A program made the position numbers and the translations under genes. Positions 49,078-57,725 of a stretch of 64,000 bases of DNA are shown here, piece by piece. Position 1 is the stretch's first letter. Each line of letters opens with the position of its first letter. This DNA comes from Pedobacter sp. W3I1 (GTDB lineage Bacteria; Bacteroidota; Bacteroidia; Sphingobacteriales; Sphingobacteriaceae): positions 5,766,001 through 5,830,000 of the forward strand of contig NZ_JAUSXN010000001.1 in the NCBI RefSeq assembly GCF_030816015.1. Reading direction: 5' to 3'. The notes under the pieces are model-generated. The model ran no database searches, had not been told where the DNA came from, and saw only the letters and a list, made by a program, of their open reading frames with translations.

Positions 49078-50625
49078 TTAATAAATACCAAAAGTACTTC
49101 TAAATACATCTGCAATTTCGCCAAGTGTAGCATATTTTTCAACCGCATCTATAATCAATGGCATTAAATTGTTTTCGCCCTTAGCAGCTTCATGCAACCT
49201 TCGCAATGCTTTTTCTACGGCATCGTTATCGCGGGTTGCTTTTAACTGTTCCAGCTTTTCAGATTGCAGTTTACGGATAGAATCATCAATATTAAAAACT
49301 TCAGTCAGGCCTTCTTCCTTCTGGGTAAACTTATTAACCCCTACCGAGATCCTTTCGCCATTTTCGATTTCTTTTTGATACTGATAAGATGCACCCGCAA
49401 TCTCATTTTGCATATATTCGCTTTCGATGGCATTAACCGAGCCACCCATAGCGTCTATCCGATCGATATAAGCCCAGGCAGCAACCTCTACTTCATCAGT
49501 TAAGCTTTCTACAAAGAACGATCCCGCCAATGGGTCTACGGTATCGGTAACGCCGCTCTCGAAGGCAATAATCTGCTGGGTACGTAAAGCAATTTTTGCT
49601 GCCGATTCTGTTGGAAGTGAAAGTGCTTCATCATAGCCGTTAGTATGTAAAGACTGAGTTCCGCCTAAAACAGCAGCCATAGCCTGATTGCTTACCCTGA
49701 TTATATTGTTTAATGGCTGTTGCGCCGTTAAGGTTGAGCCTCCGGTTTGGGTATGAAATCTTAACATCTGCGCTTTTTCGTCTGTAGCACCCAAATCTTT
49801 GGTAATCTTGGCCCACATGCGCCTCGCTGCTCTAAATTTTGCGATCTCCTCAAAGAAATTATTGTGACAATTAAAGAAGAACGATAAGCGTTTTGCAAAC
49901 ACGTTAATATCTAAACCCTTATCTAAAGCAGCTTTCAGATAGGTTTTACCGTTAGCCAATGTAAAAGCAAGTTCTTGCACCGCGGTAGATCCAGCCTCGC
50001 GAATGTGGTACCCCGATATGGAAATGGTATTCCACTTCGGCACTTCTTTGCTACAGAACTCAAAAATATCGGTAATCAAACGCATTGATTGCTTTGGCGG
50101 ATAGATATATGTTCCTCTTGCAGCATATTCTTTTAAGATATCATTCTGTATCGTGCCCGAAATTTGCTTTAAATCTGCACCTTGTTTTTTGGCCAGCGCA
50201 ATATACATAGCCAATAAAATAGAAGCCGTTGCATTGATCGTCATCGAGGTAGTGATGTCTTTTAGCTCAATACCATCAAATAAAATTTCAATATCCTTTA
50301 ACGAGTCGATAGCCACGCCCACCTTACCCACCTCTCCATCGGCCATTTCATGATCAGAGTCGTAACCAATTTGTGTTGGAAGATCAAAAGCAACAGAGAG
50401 CCCCGTTGTTCCTTGCGCCAATAAATAATGATAACGCTTGTTCGATTCTTCAGCGGTTGAAAAACCAGCATACTGCCGCATCGTCCATAGGCGCCCCCGG
50501 TACATATCCTTCTGGATTCCCCTGGTAAAGGGAAATTCGCCCGGCAACTCTTCCATTGGCTTCGCTTTGGTGTACAGCGCCTTTATTTCAATACCTGAGG
50601 TGGTAGTGTGCTTTTTTTCACTCAT
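49078..50625 (-). CDS. Methylmalonyl-CoA mutase family, large-subunit catalytic domain
   Basis: A 515-residue acyl-CoA mutase TIM-barrel domain. RGIQKDMYRGRLWTMRQYAGF, FDLPTQIGYDSDH, and FHTQTGGSTLTAQQP are diagnostic of the family. The C-terminal B12-binding domain (DxHxxG) is missing, as in separate-subunit enzymes (for example 2-hydroxyisobutyryl- or ethylmalonyl-type mutases); the small cobalamin subunit is not nearby. Role: carbon-skeleton rearrangement of branched acyl-CoA; substrate undetermined. Cytoplasmic, apparently monocistronic. Confidence 0.88.
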   Translation of the reverse strand: MSEKKHTTTSGIEIKALYTKAKPMEELPGEFPFTRGIQKDMYRGRLWTMRQYAGFSTAEESNKRYHYLLAQGTTGLSVAFDLPTQIGYDSDHEMADGEVGKVGVAIDSLKDIEILFDGIELKDITTSMTINATASILLAMYIALAKKQGADLKQISGTIQNDILKEYAARGTYIYPPKQSMRLITDIFEFCSKEVPKWNTISISGYHIREAGSTAVQELAFTLANGKTYLKAALDKGLDINVFAKRLSFFFNCHNNFFEEIAKFRAARRMWAKITKDLGATDEKAQMLRFHTQTGGSTLTAQQPLNNIIRVSNQAMAAVLGGTQSLHTNGYDEALSLPTESAAKIALRTQQIIAFESGVTDTVDPLAGSFFVESLTDEVEVAAWAYIDRIDAMGGSVNAIESEYMQNEIAGASYQYQKEIENGERISVGVNKFTQKEEGLTEVFNIDDSIRKLQSEKLEQLKATRDNDAVEKALRRLHEAAKGENNLMPLIIDAVEKYATLGEIADVFRSTFGIY

Positions 50626-50628
50626 AAT

Positions 50629-50758
50629 TGGTTAGTTTATTCTTTGGTTAACTGTTGAAACTGGTTAATTGGTTAACTTGTGCATTGAGGTTAACTATAA
50701 AATTAGCTAGGGATCGGATTTTAATTAACCGATTTAAACAATTAACCAGTTAACCCTC
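50629..50758. repeat. GGTTAA-rich direct repeats upstream of the mutase
   Basis: TTGGTTAAC, CTGGTTAATTGGTTAAC and, inverted, AATTAACCAGTTAACC are clustered here. They look like a drifting tandem repeat with 7-8-nt spacing rather than one symmetric operator, although the half-site matches the GntR operator. Confidence 0.4.
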
Positions 50759-51289
50759 TTAAAACAGCCTATGAATATCTTTTTTGATCAGCTCGATCGT
50801 TAAGTCATATGGATTTTCATCTATACTGGCCATGTGCTGTAAAATTGCTTTACTCAGTTCAATTCCATTTGCATCGGCAGGTAAACCTTGTACTGCATTA
50901 TTAATCATGGCAATGGTATCGTCTTTTAATTTTCGCACTACACCCCAGGTTACACAATCTACATACAATTGCTGGGTAACATTGTGTTGGTATTCCGAGC
51001 GGATTTCATTTAAGATACCAGCTTGCAAAGTAGCAATGGCAATTCCCTGCTGGTGCAGGCGAACAAGCAAATTTGCCGGGTTAATACGATCGATAAATAT
51101 AATTAAACGTTCGTGTGCCTGTAAGCGTAAGGGTAAAATATGTGCCCGGCTTTCTTTGTTCAGTTCGAGGGTTTTTAAGTTAAAGAAACGTTGGATATCG
51201 TTCTTTAAAATATAATAAACGGCTATTAGCGCAGCGAAAATGCCTGCAAATAAGATCACTATATCAACTAAAATTTGTTGGGTATTCAT
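50759..51289 (-). CDS. Conserved-type membrane-anchored protein, function unknown
   Basis: A 176-residue protein with one N-terminal membrane helix (VDIVILFAGIFAALIAVYYIL, split here as residues 8-20 and 21-28) and a soluble, helical remainder exposed to the cytoplasm or periplasm. It has RLQAHERLIIFIDRINPANLLVRLHQQGI near the middle. I do not recognise a family with a known role. Between the mutase and the divergently placed IscA-type gene. Confidence 0.75.
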   Translation of the reverse strand: MNTQQILVDIVILFAGIFAALIAVYYILKNDIQRFFNLKTLELNKESRAHILPLRLQAHERLIIFIDRINPANLLVRLHQQGIAIATLQAGILNEIRSEYQHNVTQQLYVDCVTWGVVRKLKDDTIAMINNAVQGLPADANGIELSKAILQHMASIDENPYDLTIELIKKDIHRLF

Positions 51290-51351
51290 AAGTATTGTTT
51301 AATTACGGTAATATTAACAGCCCGTTAAAAGCAAAAATGTGCATTATTATT

Positions 51352-51359
51352 TATATTTG
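51352..51359 (+). promoter_or_regulatory. Possible -7 element of the IscA-type gene
   Basis: TATATTTG matches TANNTTTG, 22 nt upstream of the ATG at 51382. No good -33 TTTG at 19-20 nt, so a weak or activated promoter. Confidence 0.4.
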
Positions 51360-51381
51360 TAACAGATAAAATTTAAATAAC

Positions 51382-51735
51382 ATGAGCACAACAGTTGATA
51401 CAGCATTTGCACCAGTTACTTTTTCAGAAGGAGCAGCTAAAGAGTTATATAAATTAAAGGATCAGCAGGAGATTAGTGAAGATTACGGATTACGTGTTGG
51501 CGTAGAGGGTGGAGGCTGTGCTGGCATGAATTACATTTTAGGTTTTGATCAAAGAAAAGAAGGCGATCAAGAGTATTTTATTGATGGCATTAAGGTTTTC
51601 ATGAATAAAGCACACCAGATGTATTTAATGGGCATGATGATCGACTGGCAGGATGGATTAAATTCACGTGGCTTTACCTTCGTTAACCCTAATGCAACCA
51701 GCACTTGTGGCTGTGGCACGAGTTTCTCGGCATAA
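51382..51735 (+). CDS. Iron-sulfur cluster assembly A-type protein (IscA/ErpA/HesB)
   Basis: A 117-residue A-type carrier. The three cluster-binding cysteines are present: Cys46 in GGGCAGMNYILGF, and Cys109 and Cys111 in STCGCGTSFSA. The spacing and C-terminal CGCG match the family. It passes Fe-S clusters to apoproteins in the cytoplasm. An isolated gene with a terminator just downstream; no sufABCDS genes nearby. Confidence 0.95.
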   Translation: MSTTVDTAFAPVTFSEGAAKELYKLKDQQEISEDYGLRVGVEGGGCAGMNYILGFDQRKEGDQEYFIDGIKVFMNKAHQMYLMGMMIDWQDGLNSRGFTFVNPNATSTCGCGTSFSA

Positions 51736-51762
51736 ATAAAATATTATTGTAACATATAGTGC

Positions 51763-51795
51763 AGTCCCCTTGTCTAAACATCGGGACTTTTTTTA
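51763..51795 (+). terminator. Intrinsic terminator after the IscA-type gene
   Basis: AGTCCC pairs with GGGACT, followed by a run of seven Ts. Confidence 0.75.
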
Positions 51796-51807
51796 TTTTT
51801 ACCCATA

Positions 51808-51897
51808 AAGGTTGAAGGCAAAAGGTATAGGGTATAAGGTTAACCCATCTTAATACTTGATACTCAATACTTGATCCGATACTTGATACTTACAATA
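51808..51897. repeat. Two period-7 repeats before the permease gene
   Basis: AAGGTTG, AAGGCAA, AAGGTAT, AGGGTAT, AAGGTTA (51808-51842), then ATACTTG, ATACTCA, ATACTTG, ATCCG, ATACTTG, ATACTTA (51853-51893). The second tract has one 5-nt slip. Confidence 0.6.
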
Positions 51898-51898
51898 A

Positions 51899-53128
51899 AT
51901 GAATTACAGAGAAAACATCAGACTGGCATTAGAATCTATTAAAGCGAACCGCTTGCGTACTATGCTTACTGCCTTAATTATTGCCATTGGTTTAATGGCT
52001 TTGGTTGGGATTTTAACCACTCTGGATGCTGTAAAGAAAAGTATGACTGATGCTTTTAGTAGCATGGGGGCCAACTCTTTTACCATCAGAAACCGCGGTA
52101 CAGGAATTAGAATTGGAAACGGCAAACGGCCAAAACCTTTTAAAGCCATCCGCTATGAAGATGCCGTTAAATTTAAAGATAGCCTGAATACCCCTGCAAC
52201 TGTTGCCGTAAGTGTGTTTGCCAGCGGTGGTTCTACCATAAAATACGGCAGTTTAAAAACAAATCCGAACATCAACGTTCAAGGTATAGATGAAAATGGT
52301 TTAGCCTCTCAAGGTCTAAATTTATCACAGGGAAGAAATTTTAGTGTTTCTGAAATACAACTCGGAAGCAACGTTTGTATTGTTGGTGGCGAAGTGGTTG
52401 AAAAATTGTTCAAAGATTCAGATCCATTAGATAAGCTGATCAATGTAGGCAATAACCGTTTTAAAATTATTGGCATATTAGAGAAAAAAGGATCGAGTAT
52501 GGGCTTTAGTGGCGATAGGGCCGTATATGTGCCTTTACTAAAAGCCAAACAGATTAACGCCAATGCCAACCCTTCTTACACCATAACGGTAATGGTACCC
52601 AGCAATGAGATGCAGGAAAACATTATTGGCGAATCTACTGCACTATTCAGAAATATCCGCAAGGTAAAAGTGAATGAAACCAATAATTTTGAGATTACCA
52701 AGAGTGATGCCATTGCGCAAACATTATTCGAAAATTTGGCCTTTGTGGCTATTGGTGGTGTTGCCATTGGCATTATTACCCTCATTGGGGCCTCAATCGG
52801 CTTAATGAATATTATGCTGGTTTCAGTTACCGAACGTACACGTGAAATTGGTATCCGTAAAGCGATTGGCGCAAACCCGAAGGTAATTCGTCGCCAGTTT
52901 TTAATTGAAGCTGTAGTAATCTGTTTAATGGGCGGTGCATTGGGCATTTTTCTGGGAATAGTTTTAGGAAACCTGATCTCTCTCGCAATGGGTGGTGCAT
53001 TCTTAATCCCCTGGCTATTTATTATTGGCGGCTTTATATTATGTGTATTGGTAGGAATTTTATCGGGATATTATCCTGCTAAAAAAGCATCAAAGCTAGA
53101 TCCTGTAGAGGCATTGAGATACGAATAG
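51899..53128 (+). CDS. ABC transporter permease, MacB/FtsX type
   Basis: A 409-residue permease: N-terminal membrane helix (~20-45), a large periplasmic MacB-like core domain (~50-270), then three C-terminal helices (~280-310, 335-360, 370-395) with SVTERTREIGIRKAIGANPKVI, the FtsX-domain coupling motif. It belongs to the MacB/LolE-like exporters that move lipids, peptides or siderophores out of the membrane. No ATPase subunit is adjacent; it must be elsewhere. Directly preceded by heptamer repeats and followed by structured repeats. Confidence 0.92.
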   Translation: MNYRENIRLALESIKANRLRTMLTALIIAIGLMALVGILTTLDAVKKSMTDAFSSMGANSFTIRNRGTGIRIGNGKRPKPFKAIRYEDAVKFKDSLNTPATVAVSVFASGGSTIKYGSLKTNPNINVQGIDENGLASQGLNLSQGRNFSVSEIQLGSNVCIVGGEVVEKLFKDSDPLDKLINVGNNRFKIIGILEKKGSSMGFSGDRAVYVPLLKAKQINANANPSYTITVMVPSNEMQENIIGESTALFRNIRKVKVNETNNFEITKSDAIAQTLFENLAFVAIGGVAIGIITLIGASIGLMNIMLVSVTERTREIGIRKAIGANPKVIRRQFLIEAVVICLMGGALGIFLGIVLGNLISLAMGGAFLIPWLFIIGGFILCVLVGILSGYYPAKKASKLDPVEALRYE

Positions 53129-53188
53129 GCCGGCCTCCAAAAGAAGAATTTGGTACAAGTTATTTGAATTTTGATCTTGGTATTGCTT

Positions 53189-53279
53189 GGAGCGTAATTA
53201 TATACAACTATTAAGGCTTGTTCCTGCTTTCCGTTTTACTTTGCCTGCGGCTTCTTGTTCACTCTAATCAGGTCTAGGT
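53189..53279 (+). repeat. Dispersed structured repeat, copy C
   Basis: GGAGCGTAATTATATACAAC, TGCTTTCCGTTTTACTTTGC, the tiny hairpin GCCTGCGGC, TTGTTCACTCTAATCAGG, TCTAGG. Confidence 0.65.
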
Positions 53280-53456
53280 TCCTCGTTAGGTAGTGCTATT
53301 TCTGGCTGGGTGCTTACCTAGACAACCCTTTGTTTATAAACCCGGTAGCAGCGGCAGCCTCCGATTTTTTCGTCGGAGCTAAAGCGGATAACGGGACTGC
53401 TGTTTCCGAAGCAGTACTGAAATGTTCATTTTCGGATAAAGATTATAGAATAATTA

Positions 53457-53546
53457 GGAGAGCAGTTTTCTGCAACTATATGGGTTTCCTCCCGCTTTCC
53501 GTTTTACTTTGCCTGCGGCTTCGTGTTCACTCCAATCAGGTCTAGG
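53457..53546 (+). repeat. Dispersed structured repeat, copy D
   Basis: GGAGAGCAGTTTTCTGCAAC, TATATGGGTTTCCTCCCGCT, TTCCGTTTTACTTTGCC, TGCGGCTTCGTGTTCACTCC, AATCAGGTCTAGG. Agrees with copy C over the last ~50 nt with few differences. Confidence 0.65.
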
Positions 53547-53635
53547 TGGCTTGGTAAGCGTTGCTATTTTTGACTGGATGCTTTACCTGCAAAAAAACCG
53601 CTCATAATCTCAAAAATTCATATTACAAATCGGCG

Positions 53636-54373
53636 CTAAAGCAATGCATTATTCAATTGAGTTTGAGTAAGTAATTGTTGCATTAATGGCGTACTCAGGC
53701 TGTCTTCGAGCGCTGCAGCATGTTTTAAATGGTGCATATCGCTGCCTACAAAATCGACCATATGGTTTTCTACCATTTCTCCTGCTACTTTCTTTGCACC
53801 AGCACCATAATAACCTGTTAAAGCAATACCGTTCATTTGCAACAGGCAGCCGGTTGCTCTAATCTGATGATAGCTTTCAAAAGAATTGTAGTAATAAGGA
53901 TACCGTTCAGGATGGGCCAAAACAGGCTTATATCCGGCATCCTGCATCATCTTTATTAAATCGATCAGGTTTTGAGGGGCATTTATATAGGATAATTCAA
54001 ACAGAAGATAATTATTCCCAAAAGTTAACACCTCTTTTTGTTTGATCTTTTTTTCCAGCGTTTCATCCAGGTAATATTCGGCAGCAGCATCAACTTCCAA
54101 ATCGAGTTCTATTTCCTGTAAGCCTTTTCTTAACGTATCTAATCCACGGTTAATGGTATCTGGCGTATTGCGGAAATAATCAGCCATAATATGCGGAGTG
54201 GCAATAAGCTTCTTATAACCTAAAGCTTTAAATTTTTTGGCCAGGAGCAAAGAATCTTTCAGGGTCTGGGCACCATCATCAATCCCCGGAATAATGTGCG
54301 AATGCATATCTGTTCCGATACCAGAGAAATTAAATTCGGGTGCTATTTTTTTCTTTTTAAATATTCCGAACAT
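53636..54373 (-). CDS. PHP-family tyrosine phosphatase (CpsB/CapC type)
   Basis: A 245-residue Mn2+-dependent protein-tyrosine phosphatase of the PHP superfamily. The metal-site motifs are DMHSHIIPGIDDGA (~22-35), TPHIMADYF (~60), ELSYINAPQNL, HPERYPYYY and GSDMHHLKHAA. Such enzymes counter the tyrosine kinases controlling capsule or exopolysaccharide export, which fits the nucleotide-sugar operon downstream in coordinates. No kinase is in the window. Cytoplasmic. Confidence 0.9.
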   Translation of the reverse strand: MFGIFKKKKIAPEFNFSGIGTDMHSHIIPGIDDGAQTLKDSLLLAKKFKALGYKKLIATPHIMADYFRNTPDTINRGLDTLRKGLQEIELDLEVDAAAEYYLDETLEKKIKQKEVLTFGNNYLLFELSYINAPQNLIDLIKMMQDAGYKPVLAHPERYPYYYNSFESYHQIRATGCLLQMNGIALTGYYGAGAKKVAGEMVENHMVDFVGSDMHHLKHAAALEDSLSTPLMQQLLTQTQLNNALL

Positions 54374-54541
54374 AATGGTAGATCATAGCTTTCATGTGCC
54401 AGGGATTTGCGCCGTTCAGGCATTAAATGTACAAAATTTGAATTTGGAACAAAAGTTCAAAGAAAGCAGAAATGTTGAACGTTGCACTTCAGCCCGAATG
54501 GTACAAAAGAATCCATGTGTTAACATTCGTTTTTGTCATCT
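54374..54541. other. Short intergenic stretch
   Basis: No repeat or gene recognised in 168 nt. Confidence 0.4.
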
Positions 54542-54967
54542 CTAAACAAACTTCAAATAGTTAATTTCTTCAGTCAAAATTTCCGTTTCCCTTTCGCTTA
54601 GTGTCGCCACTAATTTTTCTTTCATTGTCAACCCGATTTGCAAAATATCAAACCAATTAGAGTCGTTTAATATTGCTATGTGGCCGTAGTCGTCATTTTT
54701 CGATGAGTCATATTTGTCTAATGCTTCGTGCCATTCTTTAATTATTCCAAACTCCTGGTCTGTCAGCCAACCTTTGTCCAAAGGATGTTTATAGTTGTCG
54801 TCAATTCCTAAGTCGTTAAAATAGCTACACATAAATTCGACATAAGACCAATGAGGATTCGCATTTGTCATGTCGAGCCAAGATTTCTTTTGAAGGTTAA
54901 GCGAAGTCAATTCGTTAATGCAAACAAGCCACCTTTCTCGCCATAAATTCATGTCATCAGTTGTCAT
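54542..54967 (-). CDS. Hypothetical acidic protein
   Basis: A 141-residue acidic protein rich in Trp, Asp and Glu with no signal or membrane helix. N-terminal MNLWRERWLVCINELTSL and C-terminal ERETEILTEEINYLKFV. I do not recognise a family. Size, acidity and isolated position are like many immunity or stand-alone accessory proteins, but no toxin gene is adjacent and this is only a resemblance. Its promoter region (54968-55049) also separates it from the galE operon. Confidence 0.6.
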   Translation of the reverse strand: MTTDDMNLWRERWLVCINELTSLNLQKKSWLDMTNANPHWSYVEFMCSYFNDLGIDDNYKHPLDKGWLTDQEFGIIKEWHEALDKYDSSKNDDYGHIAILNDSNWFDILQIGLTMKEKLVATLSERETEILTEEINYLKFV

Positions 54968-55049
54968 AATTTATTTGTCTGTTTCGCCTATCTTTTTCAA
55001 ATGAGTGCTAACATCTCTAAATGTTACTAATGGTCTATTATAATTTCTG

Positions 55050-55607
55050 CTAACTTATCTCTTTTGGCAAATTGCTTGCATCTGCTGCACCAGCTAATTT
55101 AGAGGAATAGATTTTATCGAGCAAATTATTTAAGTCTTCACTTAAATCGAACTGCAGGTCCTCGTGTAATTTTTTGAATTTATTAATAGTTACCGCTACC
55201 GTTTTTAAGTAAAAAATACTAAAAAGCATCATAAAATCGCGGTAACCAAAAATTGATTTCTTATAATCAAAAGGGATGGCATTGAGGATAAATAATTTGA
55301 GTTCAACCTCACCAACCGGATCTTTGGTCACTTTGTAGAAATGGTTAACCGATGTAATCATCTTCCGAACTTTTACCAAAGCTTCTTTAGCGTTTAGTTT
55401 TTTCAGTTCCATAACCTGTTCATCTACATCGGCTTTAATCCTTTCCTTCCGATCTTCTAAATCGGTTTCATCTTCTAATAATTTGTAATGAAGATGTTCT
55501 GTAAGCACTTTATCTTTGGCCACCAAACGAAGCAATAGCTTGTCTTTTTCTTTAACAGGCAATTCTGTGATGGCAGCTTTTAAATCTTTATGCTCAGATA
55601 ATTTCAT
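55050..55607 (-). CDS. Hypothetical protein at the end of the galE operon
   Basis: A 185-residue, Lys/Leu-rich helical protein with no signal. LRLVAKDKVLTEHLHYKLLEDETDLEDRKERI and a C-terminal FKKLHEDLQFDLSEDLNNLLDKIY suggest coiled-coil helices. Its start codon is the next base after the galE stop, so it is translated with galE. Function not recognised. Confidence 0.75.
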   Translation of the reverse strand: MKLSEHKDLKAAITELPVKEKDKLLLRLVAKDKVLTEHLHYKLLEDETDLEDRKERIKADVDEQVMELKKLNAKEALVKVRKMITSVNHFYKVTKDPVGEVELKLFILNAIPFDYKKSIFGYRDFMMLFSIFYLKTVAVTINKFKKLHEDLQFDLSEDLNNLLDKIYSSKLAGAADASNLPKEIS

Positions 55608-56630
55608 TTAAAAAGGGTTAGCCTTAATATATTTTTCCCACTCCCATGCCGAGCGCATCATCTCATTGATATCAAGATTGGCTTTCCAGCCCAACTCCTG
55701 GTTGGATTTAGTAACATCGCCATAAATCTGAACAATATCACCAGCTCTTCTTGGGCCAATTTTATAATCAAGTTTTTCTCCGTTAACTTTTTCGAAAGCT
55801 GCAATAATTTCTAAAACTGAAGAACCTTTACCCGTACCGATATTGAAAACATCATAATTACCGTTAGGATTTCCTTCTTCCAGTTTTTTGATGGCGGTAA
55901 CGTGTGCTTTTGCCAGATCAACCACATGGATATAATCGCGGATAGCAGAACCATCGGGAGTATTGTAATCATTTCCATAAACCGTAATCGGACCGCGTTT
56001 GCCAATAGCCGATTGGGTGATGAAAGGAACAAGGTTTGCAGGTACACCATTTGGCAATTCGCCAATTAAAGCCGTTTCGTGGGCCCCAACCGGATTAAAA
56101 TAACGCAAAGCGATAACATTCAAGTCAGGCGTTACCGCAGCAGTTTCTGCCAATATTTCCTCAGCAATCTGTTTGGTATTTCCATATGGCGATTCTGCTT
56201 TTTGTACCGGAGCAGCTTCAGTTACCGGCAAAGTTTCTGGCTGACCATAAACGGTGCAAGATGAAGAAAATACAAAATTAATCTTCCTGTTAAATGAGGT
56301 TAATAGGTTAATTAAACCGTAGAAATTGTTTTTATAATATTTTAAAGGTTGTTCTACTGATTCGCCTACCGCTTTTGATGCAGCAAAGTGAATAATTCCA
56401 TCAATATCGGTATGGTTTTCTGCAAATTCCTGAACAGCTTTGTCATCCTGCAGATCGATTTCATGAAAATCGAACCATTTGCCAGTAATGGCATGAAGCT
56501 GGGTTAAAATTTTGATATTCGAGTTAGAAAGGTTATCGATGATTACAACTTCGTATCCTGCGTTGTGTAACTCTACTGCTGTGTGCGAACCTATGTATCC
56601 TGTTCCACCAGTAACTAATATTTTTGCCAT
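55608..56630 (-). CDS. galE: UDP-glucose 4-epimerase (GalE)
   Basis: A 340-residue extended SDR enzyme interconverting UDP-glucose and UDP-galactose. GGTGYIGSH (7-15) binds NAD; catalytic Ser-Tyr-Lys in FSSSCTVYG and SPYGNTK; RYFNPVGAHE and IRDYIHVVDLAKAH are GalE signatures. Starts 1 nt after the uxs stop (56632) and is followed immediately by the 185-residue unknown. Cytoplasmic; provides UDP-galactose for surface glycans. Confidence 0.96.
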   Translation of the reverse strand: MAKILVTGGTGYIGSHTAVELHNAGYEVVIIDNLSNSNIKILTQLHAITGKWFDFHEIDLQDDKAVQEFAENHTDIDGIIHFAASKAVGESVEQPLKYYKNNFYGLINLLTSFNRKINFVFSSSCTVYGQPETLPVTEAAPVQKAESPYGNTKQIAEEILAETAAVTPDLNVIALRYFNPVGAHETALIGELPNGVPANLVPFITQSAIGKRGPITVYGNDYNTPDGSAIRDYIHVVDLAKAHVTAIKKLEEGNPNGNYDVFNIGTGKGSSVLEIIAAFEKVNGEKLDYKIGPRRAGDIVQIYGDVTKSNQELGWKANLDINEMMRSAWEWEKYIKANPF

Positions 56631-56631
56631 T

Positions 56632-57660
56632 TTAACGGTTAAATGTGGTAAAATCTTTATGATCTATCTTCTCCAAGGCCTCTGCAGGCAATGATTTAAA
56701 ATATTCGTATGTAATTTTCAATCCTTCTGCACGACCTACTTTTGGCTCCCATCCCAATATCGCTCTTGCCTTCGTTATATCCGGTCTGCGCTGTTTAGGA
56801 TCATCCTGAGGAAGTTCTTTATAGACGATTTTCTGTGTAGTACCTGTAAGCTTGATAATTTCTTCACAGAACTGTTTGATGGTGATTTCATCTGGATTAC
56901 CAATGTTTACCGGTTGAGCATAATCACTCATCAATAAACGGTAAATCCCTTCTATCAGATCATCAACATAACAAAAAGAACGTGTCTGACTTCCGTCGCC
57001 AAAGATAGTTAAATCTTCACCTCTTAAAGCCTGTCCAATAAAAGCAGGTAAAACACGTCCATCATTGAGGCGCATTCTCGGTCCGTAGGTATTAAAAATC
57101 CGAACGATCCTGGTTTCTACACCATGGAAAGTGTGATAGGCCATGGTAATGGCTTCCTGGAAGCGTTTCGCCTCATCGTAAACACCACGCGGACCAACCG
57201 GATTTACATTACCCCAATATTCTTCTGGTTGAGGGTTTACACTTGGATCGCCATATACTTCAGAGGTTGATGCAATCAGCATCCTTGCATTTTTATTACG
57301 GGCCAAACCCAAAAGGTTATGCGTACCCAATGAACCTACTTTAAGTGTTTGTATCGGAATCTTAAGATAATCGATCGGACTTGCAGGTGAAGCAAAGTGT
57401 AAAATGTAATGAAGTTTACCCGGAATATGCACAAATTTGGAAACATCATGGTTGTAAAACTCAAAATTCTCCAGCTTGAACAAGTGTTCGATATTTGCTA
57501 TGTCGCCGGTAATCAGGTTATCCATTCCGATAACATGATAGCCCTCTTTCACAAAACGATCACAAAGGTGTGAGCCTAAAAACCCGGCTGCACCTGTAAT
57601 CAATATTCTCTTTTGACCCCCTAAATCCCCTGACGGAGACTTTTCCTTTCTTTCGTTCAT
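56632..57660 (-). CDS. uxs: UDP-glucuronate decarboxylase (UDP-xylose synthase)
   Basis: A 342-residue extended SDR that decarboxylates UDP-glucuronate to UDP-xylose. GAAGFLGSH (~24-32), the LHFASPASPIDY motif, catalytic YDEAKR, and RIFNTYGPRM are diagnostic. Substrate comes from the preceding ugd. The N-terminal 17 residues (MNERKEKSPSGDLGGQ) are an extension before the normal start KRILITG; they are encoded by the GC-rich repeat CCCCTAAATCCCCTGACGG. Overlaps none; 2 nt from galE. Confidence 0.95.
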   Translation of the reverse strand: MNERKEKSPSGDLGGQKRILITGAAGFLGSHLCDRFVKEGYHVIGMDNLITGDIANIEHLFKLENFEFYNHDVSKFVHIPGKLHYILHFASPASPIDYLKIPIQTLKVGSLGTHNLLGLARNKNARMLIASTSEVYGDPSVNPQPEEYWGNVNPVGPRGVYDEAKRFQEAITMAYHTFHGVETRIVRIFNTYGPRMRLNDGRVLPAFIGQALRGEDLTIFGDGSQTRSFCYVDDLIEGIYRLLMSDYAQPVNIGNPDEITIKQFCEEIIKLTGTTQKIVYKELPQDDPKQRRPDITKARAILGWEPKVGRAEGLKITYEYFKSLPAEALEKIDHKDFTTFNR

Positions 57661-57725
57661 ATTTTTTTTTAAAAAACCCCCTTACTACTGCACATTGTAC
57701 TTAATTTCCCTCCAGGGGGCTAGGG
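57604..57725. repeat. GC-rich CCCCTA repeat forming ends of ugd and uxs
   Basis: Two copies of the CCCCTA(A/G)(A/C)...CCCC(T)...GGGG block: 57617-57643 (ACCCCCTAAATCCCC, inside uxs) and 57704-57725 (CCAGGGGGCTAGGGG, inside the ugd end). The first encodes the SPSGDLGGQ start of Uxs and the second the LLTPSPLEGN end of Ugd. Confidence 0.6.

Larger units (their letters stand above)
53129..53635. repeat. Intergenic region with two copies of the structured repeat
   Basis: Copies C (53189-53279) and D (53457-53546) lie 268 nt apart in the same orientation. Between them a sequence rich in AGCGGATAACGGGACTGCTG- and CGAAGCAGTACTG-type hairpins could be part of a larger composite element. A plus-strand ORF here is a by-product of the repeats. 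Confidence 0.65.

Noticed and set aside
50629..50758. Second operator for the alginate GntR regulator
   Set aside because: Half-sites are present, but the spacing is irregular and looks like tandem repeats; the neighbouring mutase has no link to alginate.
53330..53545. Plus-strand ORF of 71 residues
   Set aside because: It reads through structured-repeat copy D and the repeat-rich segment before it; no protein features.
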